Source of the DNA: Crambe crambe
Lineage: Eukaryota > Porifera > Demospongiae > Poecilosclerida > Crambeidae
Direction: 5' to 3'
Length of the DNA: 64,000 bases
Assembly (NCBI GenBank): GCA_963924555.1
Contig: OZ004583.1
Coordinates: 9,128,582-9,192,581 of the forward strand
Under the pieces are notes generated by a model. The model searched no databases. It was not told the DNA's origin and was given only the letters and a program-made list of their open reading frames with translations. The position numbers and the translations under genes were made by a program. Positions 51,631 to 63,767 of this stretch are shown in pieces. Every line of letters starts with the position of its first letter. The stretch's first letter is position 1.

Positions 51631-54600
51631 ACATACTGATAAGCATAAACGCAAACACCATGGTAACAGTATTAGTGCATGACAAGTTATATTAAAGCTG
51701 ACAGTGTCTCTTAGCAACGGAAGCTCTATATATACAAATAGCTTCTCTCTTATGGAGCAATGACGTGGAGAGGTCTCCATGGAACAAGAGATGTTTGTAT
51801 GGAACATATAATTTGAAACTAACCTTTTTTTGTTTATGGGAAGGTATTTGTCAGTAAATGAGGTGAAGAGGTTCCATGGAATACTGGATTGATTGCTCAA
51901 AAGGAAACAGTTGCAAAGAAGAAAGAAGTAGAGTTGACTGTGTGAACTGTGGAACTGTGGTTAAGGGATACTGATATATTGTACTTCCTCTTTGTATGAA
52001 AATACTGCTCAGAGCTCTGACAAACTTTACTAAATAAAGAACTCAAATATACATGTGTGTGGTTTCCCATAGAATTATGCATCTTTCTCAGATAAAACAA
52101 TTCCGCAAGAAAGCCGACCTGCCACTGCAATGCTAGGGCTGGAACACTTCATTACCGTCTCTCCTGAAAATACTGTCATTCAAATTTGATCAAAGGGCAA
52201 ATAGAGTCGAATAGAGGAATTGTATCTTTAATCTCTATATCAACAGAATTGGATTAATCTTCCTTTGATAAGGGGCAATATTGTCAACATTGTTTGCACA
52301 CAAAACGGAAGATCTGACTCTACGAACTTTGAGCTGGATATGCTGAGCTATGTAGGGTGAGACAACATTGCTTCATACAAATATAAATGTATTTGTAAAC
52401 ATAGGAGGAGTTCCGAATCTGAGATGTTTGGAAGAAGAATACATCCACGTCTAAATATTTACAGAAGAGGCCACACAAAGTCCCTGACTATGAAACTAAC
52501 CCCAAAACAAGCCTAGTGTATCCATACACAGTACTTTAATGTGACTTAGGTGAAGTTTCGTAGGTCTAAATGTGTTCCAAGTTGCTCCTCTAAAGCTAAA
52601 TCTACTCTCTAAGCATGTCCAACTCTACACTATACTCACAATCAAGTGGAAAAAAAAATCTACCTTAATACTTGATTTCAATTATTTTAAGGTTTATACT
52701 CTATAATAAGTAATTTAGTAGCTTTGATGTTTGGATTGGAATGCTTCCAGATAGAACTACAATGTGACACTTGTGAACAATAGTGGAAGGTGCCGCCTTG
52801 TGTAAGTAAACAGTTTACTGTAAACAGAATTAACCTAGACACTGCCTCAATCGACTTCCACACCAGAACGCTGCCACAGCGTGCCAGTTTCAGGGGAGGA
52901 CGAGGCCAAGGACGGGCCAGCTTGGTATTTCATTTCATTCCTTTGTAATGATAACACAAATTAGTAGGGAGATGTTTGCTGTGCAGATTCGATTTCCAAG
53001 AAAAAAGATTAATTTATCATTAAAAATTCAGTAAAATGGCAGTTTTGATGCCATGAAAAAAAAACAAAAAAAAACAAAAAAAACAACAAAAAACAGATAG
53101 AATCCAAAAAAAAAAAAGGGCTTTGTTTATCAACTACTGAAGGAGGTGGGAAAATGTGAAGTGATGATCGTGTATTATGCTGATAATGGATTAGGTTCCC
53201 TCATTGTTAATTGATACATAGGTTGGCTGGTCTCCAATTAGGGAGGAGGCGGCTACATTTACTGAGGCATTCACTCCCAGTTGGCCCCTGAATGGAGCAG
53301 CCAACGAGACTCAGGGGAGGGAGACTTCCATTATGTTCTGCTTTCAGAGGCTTCTACCACAGCAGACAGAATGGATCACAACTCCATCCAAGGAGTGGTG
53401 CTCCTGTCAACCATTGTTTTCATATTAGTTTCTGGTCAAACATCACGGCTCAATACTCTACTTCAGGCTAGTTCAGTTCACCACTATATTTGTAAGCTGT
53501 GCTTCAACCTGATAGGAAAATCTTATAAACCTCAAAGTCAGAGAACCATTTTGGCTCACAGCTTACAAGCATACACTTATTTCCACACTCATTTCAATTT
53601 TTGGCTCTCAAAGTCCCCCAATATTTCCATTCCATATACAACAAGTTAGTGCCAAAGCATGAAGAAAAAAAAAAATATATATATATATATATTTCCTAAA
53701 CTATGATTTTAATTTGCAATACACCAAACAGTTCAAAGCTTGTTTATATTATAACAGTTTTGCTGCAAAACACCAAAGAGTGAGTCACCAGAAGAATGAG
53801 AAATTTCCAAACTGCATGCAACTCAATGTGGGAGTCATATTATACACAATTATTTTGTTTCAATGTTGAGAGACAATTTGTCTTGGCTACTTCCTTGCTG
53901 TACATACGCTTGTGTGCCAAAAAAAATAATAACTTCTTGTTCTGACGGATTAAGATACTTCCCTAACCACAAGGCAATGAAGAATAATTCACTCAATAAA
54001 ACAATTTCCGTTGAGTGTATTAGGGAATAATTCAGTAGCAGTGATGGGATCAAGTTTGGTTTAATACTGTTCATCATTTGGCAAGGACAGGGCTCGGAAG
54101 TCAAAGACTCATTTGACAGCTTAAAAAATTTGTTGAAAATTTGTAATGACAGAAAGAATTTGTCTTCCATTGACCTGATAGTCCCTTGGTCATCACCAAG
54201 TTTGTTTTCCTTATGTCTTTATTAGGTTTTTGCTAGACACACTATGTTAAACACAACTCTTCTAACCATATATGAAGAAGGGGAAGAGAAAAATAAGATA
54301 CTCAGACTGTATAGCAAAGGAAGGCACTTAATATCCCCAAAAATCGTTCCGTAATGGAAATTTCAGAGAATTTGCATAAACTAAAAACAATGAAGTCACT
54401 TGACCACACACTACCTGTTGTCATGTATCAAAACTAGATATATATCTCCAAACTACTCCATTGCAAGTCCCCACATCTTGGGAAAGATATGCTTGTGACT
54501 AGCTACAATCAGCGGATGGTAGTGAAGTTGATAAAAGTGTATTCCTGCTGTTGTAGGATGGAAGTCTTCCAGGTAAACCTTCCTTCCACTGAGGGGCCTA

Positions 54601-54940
54601 AGGCTTCCCAATCCACCAATTACGTTCCTCAAAATGGTTTTTAGGAAACTAAACTTCTGGGGAATTTTACCTTATGCACTAAAAATGAAGCATGAGAGCA
54701 TTGATGCTGGGGAGAATTTTGCTTATAAGTTGCAGTTTGTACTGGACGAGGAGGCATCATTTACACTGCACTGGACAACTTGGTATGCTTAAAGTGGGAA
54801 CAAGCAAAATTATACTGTAGATTACTAGAGTATAGAGACGATATCCCTGGTATTATAGCAAAGAATATACTGTAGATTACTAGAGTATACAGACAATATC
54901 CCACTGTACTGTATATATCAGTACACTAGACTTAACTCAC

Positions 54941-55292
54941 GGTCAGTAGAGATCGTAGACTAAGATCCCTATCTCTGGAGTACTGCTCTGCTGTCTTAAT
55001 CTGACCAAGGGAACTGCAATTACAGGAAAAAATTACTCTCACTTACTACCATTGACCATATAAGGTTATTGCCATAGCAACTAGCTAATTATTTTGTTCT
55101 TTGTATAGCACATACAAGACATTGCAATGTGAAATGGAAATAGTGAATACAAAATTCTGAACTTCTCTGAACGAACCTGCCGCTTTTTGCAACCTTTTTT
55201 AGGTCCTTATCAATCATATCCGTCTTGAATTCGGCTAGCTGTGTTGCCAACCCCTCCTGGAGCACTTCAAGGCGGCCTTTCTTCCTCTCCAT
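54941..55292 (-). CDS. Two exons opening a minus-strand gene (possibly the N-terminus of the coiled-coil gene)
   Basis: Exon 1 is 55177-55292 (ATG at 55292; MERKKGRLEVLQEGLATQLA, then EFKTDMIDKDLKK), with a weak GTTCGT donor. Exon 2 is 54941-55013 (SLGQIKTAEQYSRDRDLSLR, then SLLT), with acceptor TTGCAG and donor GTGAGT. The join is in phase (38 codons + 2 nt, then 1 nt + 24 codons), and exon 2 ends in phase 0. The next confident minus-strand exon, at 46189, begins in phase 0 with VPRPKPLHCQYHY, so these may be the first exons of the large coiled-coil gene. An alternative short terminal exon at 54453-54588 cannot be ruled out. I do not recognise the sequence by itself. Confidence 0.5.
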
Positions 55293-55525
55293 CTCGAAGG
55301 ACTACTGCCAGCTAGCTTATCTTAACTTGAAGCAAAAATATGGCGCGCCATTCAAATCCACTATAGCACCTGCTAGTGAATTCCAAATAATGCGCACCTA
55401 GCATGGGTGGAGCTCATTTTAACTGCAGAATTTTTTTTTTTTTTTTTTTAATGTGAAAAATGAAGAAAACATGAAGGTCAAGAAAACCTGCATAGTTATA
55501 AATTAAAAAAAGTTCTCCCTTATAT

Positions 55526-56160
55526 CTAGGTTTCCATAGCTGCCTTTCTTTGCTTCTTCAGTCCTGCCTTATTATGCCTTTTTGCAAAACGCAAGTTACG
55601 TAGGAACTTTGGATCAACCTGAAAACAGAAAGAGGAATGGCAAGTTTTCTCATAATAGAACCTGTTGTATGTTAATCAAACAACACAAAGGAACCTTTCA
55701 TATAATGAACACACTTGGGACCCCGCTTTTATCAAACAATACAGAGGAACCTCTTGTACCTTTGTATACACTACACAAAAAATAGGACAAGGCTGGGTCC
55801 CAAGTGTGTTCATTATAAAAGTACTACTAAATTGTCCTTTGAGATACTCCTTTCCGTTTATCATTGTACACCTCTATGAATGAAATTTCATCCTGCTTTC
55901 AAGTTGTTTTATTACTCACCCCTTTCAAAGACGGATAACGATATCTTTTGGGCTTCTTTATGCCATTCCTGTGGTTCTTACAACCTGGAGGGTTGATTAT
56001 TCAAAATAAAGCACACCCAAATTGACTTTCAGGCATCTACTGGGACAACTCAGAGCATGTAATTGATCAAGCTTATGATTCAATCCATGATACACTCAAC
56101 AATTCATATCCCTCTGAACTTACTTTGATTGGCATTGGTATGATTCTTTGACTTGGCCAT
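55526..56160 (-). CDS. RPL29: 60S ribosomal protein L29 (eL29), three exons
   Basis: Exons 56124-56160, 55920-55984 and 55526-55618 join in phase into 64 aa. The N-terminus [12 protein letters not shown], then [18 protein letters not shown] and [19 protein letters not shown], is diagnostic of eL29, a small basic protein of the large ribosomal subunit. The length matches the short fungal/invertebrate form (about 60 aa) rather than the extended mammalian one. Intron 2 carries a hairpin transposon (55701-55817). The gene is head-to-head with a phosphatase gene, start codons 400 bp apart. Confidence 0.96.
55701..55817. mobile_element. Hairpin element in RPL29 intron 2, 23-bp perfect arms
   Basis: TATAATGAACACACTTGGGA (plus CCC) at 55701-55723 is mirrored exactly at 55795-55817. 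The interior contains ACAAAGG/GGAACCTCTTGTACC motifs resembling the repeats at 36482-36725. The true ends may lie further out, near 55640 and 55860. Probably a MITE. Confidence 0.7.
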
Positions 56161-56560
56161 TGTTATCTCTAGACAAAAATGAAACGTTCGTCAATCGTTT
56201 ACTCACTCTACAGAACGCTAATGTAGAGAGATTCGCTACAGTTACACGGATTACTACTCCCTTACCTAACACATGGAAGGCCGGTCAAAAAGAAAGATTA
56301 CGTAAGAGCCAATTTCTCTTATTACCTAACACGCATGCGCACTACTATTGGCGCCGACTAATTCAGAAGCCAGTGAGTGATTTCATTGGTCAGTGTGTAG
56401 TATTGCGACACACATTGGAGATTATTATTAGCAATTACATTCCTTTGGTTTCTTTAGGGATTCATCGATCGTATATAAAAGCAAATCACTTCAAGTGTTG
56501 CTCAACTGCAAAAACACTAAACTGATTTGAGAATTGTCCTATTTTTCTCCAAGTTTTACA
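56161..56560. promoter_or_regulatory. Divergent promoter region of RPL29 and the phosphatase gene
   Basis: 400 bp separate the two start codons. The middle contains CACGCATGCGCAC (near 56330), a palindromic core like an NRF1-type site, followed by TATTGGCGCC, which includes an inverted CCAAT. A TATATAAAAG sequence at about 56471-56480 could be a TATA box for the phosphatase. The open frame spanning this region has no coding character. Confidence 0.5.
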
Positions 56561-57664
56561 ATGGTGAAGATCGTAGACGCAACGTGGCTAGCTCAGAGAG
56601 TATCTGACATGTCCCAACATGTTCTTGTATTCGATACCAGAGCGCCAGAAGACTACAGCAGAGGCTGCATCAGCGGATCAGTCCATATGTTCTGTAATGG
56701 AATGATTTTGAGGAGACTCAGAAATGGCAGCCTGAAGATCGAGTCATTGCTAAACGTGGAGGAAGATAAGGCACTCTACGCTCTAGCTAAAGAATCGGAG
56801 AGAGTCAGTGTGGTTGTATGTGACCACTGCTCCACAACAACCGAGAGTTTAGCTGCTAACTCGATAACTTCATTGGTACTGAAGAAGGTTTCAAGAGAAT
56901 GTAAGCATGTTGCTTTCCTATCTGGAGGCTACGAACAATTTGGCCTGCAGTATTCAGAACTATGCGACCTATCTGATACAGACAGTTTACTAAAGAAGCG
57001 TCCGAGCAGCCTTGTTCTTCAACTAAATAACCTCTCTTTGGGTATGAAGCCAGCCCTGAATGTGAACCTCCCTCAATCACCAATGGAAGTTTCAACAGAG
57101 TCAGAAGAAGAAGACTCGCCCACAATCATTCCTCCATTTCAAATTCTCCCTCATCTCTATCTCGGCTGCAGAAAAGTGGCAACTTGCTTGCCCGGTCTCA
57201 GGGAAAGCAATGTGACAAGAATTCTGAACGTTACTTCATCCATTCCCAACCACTTTGAAGATATGCAAGGCTTTATGTACAAACAGATAGCAGTTGAAGA
57301 TAATCACGACGTAGACATGATGCAGCACTTACCTGGTGCATTTCAGTTCATCGAAGAAGCCAGAGCGTGCGGAGAGAAAGTATTGGTGCATTGCCACGCT
57401 GGAATGTCAAGATCGGTGACGATAATCCTCGCTTATCTGATGAAGTATTATGATCACACACTAGAGACGGCACACGAGTACGTCAAACTGAGAAAACCAG
57501 ACATTGCTCCAAACTTCAGCTTCATGGGACAACTGCTAGACTTTGAATGTAGTCTAAGACCAAGCCCAGCAGACTCTGGCTTTGGAAGCAGTCCAGTAGA
57601 AGGCCATTACTTTCTGCAATCCTCACCCACAGAAATACCCAGGTCTTGCGTACTTGCAGCATGA
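56561..57664 (+). CDS. MAP-kinase phosphatase: rhodanese domain + dual-specificity phosphatase, intronless
   Basis: Encodes 367 aa. The open frame extends upstream to a TTG at 56534, but ATG 56561 is the first AUG. Residues about 1-135 form a rhodanese/CDC25-like domain (VLVFDTRAPEDYSRGCISGS) with a basic MILRRLRNGS patch where MKPs bind MAP kinases. A Ser/acidic linker leads to a DUSP domain (about 198-345): ILPHLYLGCRKVA, ILNVTSSIPN, VEDN with general acid D247, HCHAGMSRS with C278 and R284, and LRKPDIAPNFSFMGQL (the AYxxVK-type helix reads HEYVKLRKP). The motifs match inducible nuclear MKPs such as DUSP1/4/5. All catalytic residues are present; it should dephosphorylate MAP kinases. The single exon is unusual, as vertebrate relatives have about four. 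Confidence 0.95.
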   Translation: MVKIVDATWLAQRVSDMSQHVLVFDTRAPEDYSRGCISGSVHMFCNGMILRRLRNGSLKIESLLNVEEDKALYALAKESERVSVVVCDHCSTTTESLAANSITSLVLKKVSRECKHVAFLSGGYEQFGLQYSELCDLSDTDSLLKKRPSSLVLQLNNLSLGMKPALNVNLPQSPMEVSTESEEEDSPTIIPPFQILPHLYLGCRKVATCLPGLRESNVTRILNVTSSIPNHFEDMQGFMYKQIAVEDNHDVDMMQHLPGAFQFIEEARACGEKVLVHCHAGMSRSVTIILAYLMKYYDHTLETAHEYVKLRKPDIAPNFSFMGQLLDFECSLRPSPADSGFGSSPVEGHYFLQSSPTEIPRSCVLAA

Positions 57665-57952
57665 ACTAATCCTCAATCTATTCAATTAATTTTTCTTTTC
57701 TCTCTTTTCATCAATTATCGTATCTTATGATTTTTGATTCAAAACTTTGGCACAAGTCGCTTGTATAATTTTTGTCTTTCAATGATTTATGAACTCCCAT
57801 GTGTTATGTTTATGTGGACTTGTCTGTATTCTATTAAAAAAAACCAAAAAAAAAATTATTAAAATTGATTGAAATAACTTTTGTCAACTATTATTTTGGG
57901 AAATAAATAGAGAAAAATTTAAGTGATGGGTAAGATTTTGATGACAATTTGA

Positions 57953-58559
57953 TTAATTGTTGGAATTAAATCCAGGTTGCCCCACTGGGAGGTCATAGTC
58001 CATCAAATCACCCCAAAAAACCAGCTCCTCTTCAGCATCAATAATCAATCTATTGGAGCTGCTCAGTCTATATTCTTTAGAACTGCTTTCACTCAATTTA
58101 GACATCAACTCTTCCAGGTCCTTTGCAATGTCACTATCAAGACTTGTGCTCTCCGAGTCTGATTCTCCATCATTATCACTCTCTTCAAAACTCTCTCCAA
58201 CGAGTGGATCCTTCATCGAATATACTGATATATCTGGTGAGATGTTCGATGACGAGAGTAGAATATTCGAATCCAATACCTTTTCAATTTCAACAGGCAA
58301 CTCATTGTGATCATTGATAAGTGAGTCAGCATTGATGCACTCGACATCATCGTCATCATCTTCACTCAAGGAACTGTCCAATATTTTTTTGGCAAAAATG
58401 TGTGATCTCCCCAGGTCAGGTGATGGCAGAAGTGGCTGTTGTGACAGTGGTGTGTCCACAGAAGGCTGAGCTGGCAGTGACGGTGGTTGTAGTGGTTGGG
58501 GAACCTTATCGGCAATGGGCCCACTATTTGTAGATAAGGTCTCGATAGATTGAGATAAG
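57953..58559 (-). CDS. 3'-terminal exon of an unrecognised acidic protein
   Basis: The open minus-strand frame runs from an acceptor (CTCATAG at 58560) to the stop at 57953, about 201 codons; the ATG-less frame and acceptor imply upstream exons. The sequence is Pro/Ser-rich first (VPQPLQPPSLPAQP), then strongly acidic (SLSEDDDDDVECINADSL; ESDNDGESDSESTSLDSD), ending EEELVFWGDLMDYDLPVG. The composition is that of a disordered, possibly nuclear or transcription-related tail; no domain is recognised. It converges on the phosphatase gene, with 288 bp between stops. Confidence 0.6.
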
Positions 58560-61500
58560 CTATGAGATTTTTAAAAAAAATGTAAAGTTAGAGAATCACC
58601 TCAACACAGAAGGTAACATTACCACACATCATAGACATCAAACTACCAACCACAATTAGGATTAATTTTAGAAATGAGGTCTTAACCTGGCAAGAATAAA
58701 CCAGAGAACAATATAATTGTTACGGAAAAAATAATTTGGAACAATTTCTATCATTAGAAACATTATAGGAAGGCCACCTTCAGTACCATTATTGGAGATT
58801 AGGTACTCATTAAGTGGCAGGGAATTAATTGCTGTTCTTTTGGAACCTGTACAGAAACAAGTCTGTCCAGTCATCACATGATGAAAAAAAATCCTGAAGG
58901 GAATGAAAGAAGAGAGTTACAAGTTGCCCATGGACAGAGTGGACAATCCATATAAGGGAAAGGAAAGACTACGAGTGCACACTTGAGGGTTGTAAGAAAT
59001 GCTGAAAATCTCATCAAATGACTTGGTATTTGGAGTGGGACCTGTGCAATGTTAATAACACTTCCAATAATAACTAACCCACTAGGCCTACCATAACTAC
59101 CTCAGCAGATTAACACATCAGTGTGAGGCTATTAAGCATGGAGTGTAACTTGAAAGTTGACAGTTTCTTTTTTAAATTGCACAACGTATCAGTGTATTTT
59201 AGCCCAAACACAGCCAAGAAACGACAAGAAATAACCACGGTACCAATCCTTTACAAGGAAAGATAAACTTAATAAAATAACCACTTGACTGGTAATCAAA
59301 TAGCTGACCAGGACATAGGGGTGTATAGGATCAAACTGAAACTCATGAGAATGCATAATATTAGAGGGCATAGAACAGACTAGCAATTAAATCTCAGCTC
59401 TGAACGACTTCTCATCTTTACAGTCAGAGTGTACAGTCATGTGATGAACCAGCTCATAACATTACATCAGGTCTGAATGTGGCTCAAATAGGGTAAGGGT
59501 AGGAGTGAGTAAGGGACAATAGAATGGATAATAAACACACAAATACGGCAAATCATACCATAACATTGATACAAGCATTGTTTAAACTGACGTAAACCCA
59601 AGGCCTACTGTATCAATCAAGAGACTACCTTATTCATAGACCACCTCTCTTTAAAGATCACTTGGTTATGTCCTGATAATGCTTGTATCATTGATTATTG
59701 ACCTGTAAAGAGACCCACCTCTATTAAGAGACCACTTTTTGGTGGCCCAGAGATGGTCGCTTATAGACAGGCATGTGCCCTCTGTACCTCCATGTGCCCT
59801 CAGACTACTCACTGCACCCACTCATCTATCCACAGCTCACTCTCTACTCACCCCACCCACCCACCCACCCACCCACCTATTCCTTCCAGCTGGACCTAAT
59901 GCAGAATGTCTAGTCAGGAGGCAAATGTTTACTACTCCCACACACACACCACTGGACAGAATGCTGACATAATAACTTCGCCCCCCAAAAAAGGGACTTC
60001 ATACTACTCCACATCGGAAATCCTTAATAAGGTCAGGTGGATTATCTTTTCTATAGTTGAGCCAATACAACCTCTTTTCTCCCTGAATTTTATATCAATA
60101 ATGTCCTTGTTTAGCTGATATTCGCTCCCAGGAAGAGACAGCTATTTGCTGCAAAGATTAGTACGGAATAGATTAGCTTCCAGGTACTGATAATCCCCCC
60201 CCCCTTCCGTCATAATAACCTGCTGCCAGGCATTTCTCGACATGTCACGCCCACCACACCCTATAACCCCACCCCACCTCATCCTTCTCTCAGCGATAAA
60301 TACCATGCCAACAACCTCATAAACATGAATTTAAAGAAGATCATTCGTTTTGATACTGAAGCAGATACTTCACAATCACAGTATCTGTATAACTTCACCC
60401 TCCAAGAACAACTGTCATTCCACCAACCATTCCTGAATGGAAATAATTCAATTTAGAAAACCTTCCTAATTGAATTTGAGCTGATAATTTATTACTTGAC
60501 TGCCTCAGGGTAATGTGAATAAGTTTAAGTTAATAAAGCTTCACCAGTTATTAGATTAAGATCCATTAGAAACACTACAGCACCCCTTCCTTGAATTCGA
60601 TATGTAAACATTATTACTCAGTACAATACTGATCAATGTAGCATTATATCAAATCAACCTTCATAATATATGGGCATACTGAAAAATAAAGATCATTTCC
60701 ATAGAAATGGTTGATCCAGAGCTGTTTGTCGAACCAAATTTTGCTTATAAAGAACTACACAAAAACAGATCCATAAAGATTTCAGTTTAGATAACATTTT
60801 TTCCAGTGGGAAAGATATAAGAAGTAACAGGCACTGTATTATTAATTAACACACGATCAGTGGAGGAATTCAACTCCTAATATCAACTATGTTTCATTCC
60901 CAGCAGAAACCTCAGACTACTGAATACCAGTTTATTTACTTTCTCAAAAGAAACTCCGAGCATAGACATCACAACATGAGCATATTCAGAGCTCTAAGTC
61001 AGTTAAGAAATGCACACAGAGGCAGACTGTTTACAATTCACCAAAAACCAACGATCCTTAAAGTCAGAAAAAATAAGAAGAACACTGGAGGAGATGTTTA
61101 GGGTGATACCTGAGATGGCCTGTGCTGATATTCACAATATAACAGAAATATGATACCAGGTTAATTCCGTGGGACAGGTATATATAACACCACTGATTAT
61201 TACCTAGCAACAGATCGAGAAGGTGATATAAGGAACTTGTAATGAAAGTGAGGGGGCGGGAGGTTTTTAATATGTATGATGTGAGCACTACTAAGAACCT
61301 GAGTCTTCAGTATTCATGATATGTATAGGCTGTTGAGAGCTGTTGGGCAAGTGGTTCTGTGAGAATATGTAAGGATACAACCTCTTCCTAACAATAGGGA
61401 AGTGTAACTCGATACTTAAATACTCCTGAATACCTTCAAACCTCAAACCTGCTCTAGTCAGCAAATATGCAGCCAGTGCTTCTCTAATAACACTGACATG

Positions 61501-63572
61501 ACCTCAGCTATCCATCCCATCCCATCACTACAGCAGTCAAGAAGATGGGGATGTTCCTGGTAATCATAGAAACACTGTCCAACACCATTCCAATCTCTAT
61601 GAGTATGTTTCTAGTACACTGTAATAGTTGGATCTGACGACACGAGGAAATTCCTTGTCATTACTACCCCAATTGAGATTTGCATATAATGATGCTTTAA
61701 CAGCTGGATTAATAGTCTACCCTCCATTAAATACAGCATTGCAGTTGATATCTAATGAACAAGCACGAGCAACTCAAGCAGGCCACAGGGATCAACTGTC
61801 ATAATTGCACTAATTAAGGTTAATGTAGTAAAGAACTCAGACTTGGGCCACCATAATTACTCACTTGCAGGCTACACCCAACCAAGGTCATTTCACCATT
61901 CATTAATGTCATTACACCTTCAGGCTAGAGCTTCCCATGATCAGATCAGTTTCATTAGATTAGGTGAAAGTCTTAATTACATATTGGAGACCATGCTTCT
62001 AATTAGCAAGTGGTTTACAAAAAATAACAACAATCCATATATTTCCAATGATTATGCTATACATGCATGCAAGATTAGGTGAAATTCATGCTCTGTGTTT
62101 TAGTTAGAGCCACTATGTGGTGAATGGAGTAGGATGTTTATATGAAGTCATGCTGACAAAATGGCTAAGCCAATGGAGTCCAGCTATTTCACACAGAAGC
62201 CCTAAGCGTTCCTCCTGAAGCCCCTGCAAATTGTCCAACTGATGGAGGGACACAATGTGAAGGGGAAGAGATGGTGTCCACAGCCTGTCTCTTCTAAGGA
62301 TGCTCACTGCTGCTTGTGGGTTTTTGGTTCGGATGTGTATTAAGTTAACGTCATAATGTGATTTTAAAAACTATTATGGGATAAAATGAAAACGGGTTAG
62401 ACAAGACAGTCCAAAGAATCCCTAACAAGTCACTTAAAATATCCATGAAGATATTTTCACCACACAAAAACAAGCACTTACCAATTTTACTACTGTAACA
62501 GTGTGTACTACAGGAACTTAAATGTGATCACATGACTGATTGTGACCAGAATAACAATATAATTCAAAAAATTTAAGTGTTCACTTATCACAGAATAATC
62601 ATGCACTCAACCTCCCAAAAGACACGAATGAAATGATATTGAAAGCATCTCATAGAGAGTTTATATTTAAGGTTGAAGGCCATCCGGACTTGCAGTGACT
62701 TCATTATAAATAAAAATATCCGTTTAGTGCTGTATGAAACTATCTTAAACTTTCAGTGACCTCTCAGCAGCGCAACAGTAGCAGTGTCGTGGCAACAGGA
62801 CATCACACCAGTCCAGTTATCAAACAAAATGTACACTCTGACGAACATGCAGAATATGCTACAAGTTACGCAAATCAACACGGAAGATAAGGAAACTGAA
62901 AATATGATACATGATCTAGAAAGATGTGTTTTATTTTGAAAAATTATTAATTCCTGTTCACATGGTGACGGTAGCTGAGGCCCTTCATAAAAGTTCAGAG
63001 TAGCACTTCTAAAGTGTAGGGGGGGGGGGGGGGGGGGGGGAATGAATAATATAACAGAGAGAGGCATGAAGATAGAACAGGCCAGGATCATGGTTACATT
63101 TCATGGCTCATTCATCACATTCCACCTTCAGCCATTACGTCTTCAGAACAATACAAGAGATAAAAAACAACCTTAAAGATGCTTGCTGAAAGACAAGTCA
63201 GCAACAGGAAAGAGACATTTGACGCTCCTCTAAACAACAAAGAAGACAGATAAATACCTCTCTGGCTACACACTTGTTGCAAGAGAACACCACCACTTGC
63301 AGGACGACACCACCACTTGTATAACGACAGGACAGATTGATCGCTTGTACATAACATGTTAGGCAGTAGCAGCGAAGAAATAGATATTTAAAATTCTTTG
63401 ACAATGACAATATGACTGTATCATAACTGATTTCTGCCATGTAAATAAAGGCAGAGGTGGTTCAACCACATATTATGTAATAATCATTCACTTCAATCAT
63501 ATCTGAGAAAAACGGATTGGATTCAGTCTTTTGACAGGACAAAGTTCATCTTTATTTTCAAGTGTTACTTAC
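58560..63572. other. 5-kb stretch without recognisable genes (probable introns of the minus-strand gene)
   Basis: AT-rich, with no family I recognise. It includes a hairpin-like repeat at about 59568-59690 (TGATACAAGCATT mirrored by AATGCTTGTATCA), a (CCCA)n run near 59850, poly-C at 60188 and poly-G at 63018. A minus-strand open stretch at about 62113-62370 is unsupported. Confidence 0.4.
63018..63040. repeat. Poly-G homopolymer
   Basis: About 22 G residues. Confidence 0.95.
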
Positions 63573-63767
63573 ACATTATTGGAATAATCTGTTCTTGTTG
63601 CATACCAAAAACCACGCAGGTCACATGTAGGCAGGACGCATGCGTCTCTTTGCACACTCCTGCAACAAGAGAGGAAGCCCGTGGAGAAGCTAATTGCTGT
63701 CTAATGTGTCTCCAATCCAAAATATCATTCATAATCGCTTTTATTTGCACAGCTTCTGTTGTGGTCA
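63573..63767 (-). CDS. Possible internal exon of a minus-strand gene
   Basis: A 195-bp open segment bounded by acceptor CTTCCTCTAG and donor GTAAGT, encoding EAVQIKAIMNDILDWRHIRQ and KETHASCLHVTCVVFG. It could belong to the gene whose last exon is at 57953-58559, but I recognise no family and chance is possible. Confidence 0.3.

Larger units (their letters stand above)
46190..54940. other. Long non-coding, repeat-bearing stretch (possible 8.75-kb intron)
   Basis: No exon is convincing here on either strand. It holds diverged repeats with AAATAGGCAAA and AAGTGAGCGTGA (46690-47290), a (GTT)n run (47480-47522), a 21-22-bp minisatellite, a (CT)n microsatellite, a tRNA-derived SINE and poly-A runs. 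If the exons at 54941-55292 belong to the coiled-coil gene (both borders are phase 0), this is its second intron. Confidence 0.5.

Noticed and set aside
53371..53649. Frame beginning MDHNSIQGVVLLSTIVFILV, like a signal peptide
   Set aside because: The hydrophobic start is suggestive, but there is no recognisable mature domain, no clear splice partner, and the rest lacks coding character.
56148..56525. 125-codon plus-strand frame upstream of the phosphatase
   Set aside because: It overlaps the RPL29 first exon and promoter, starts from the antisense of the RPL29 ATG and has no family resemblance.
62113..62370. Minus-strand open stretch with a Leu-rich sequence
   Set aside because: No convincing donor and no recognised homology; could be chance in a non-coding region.
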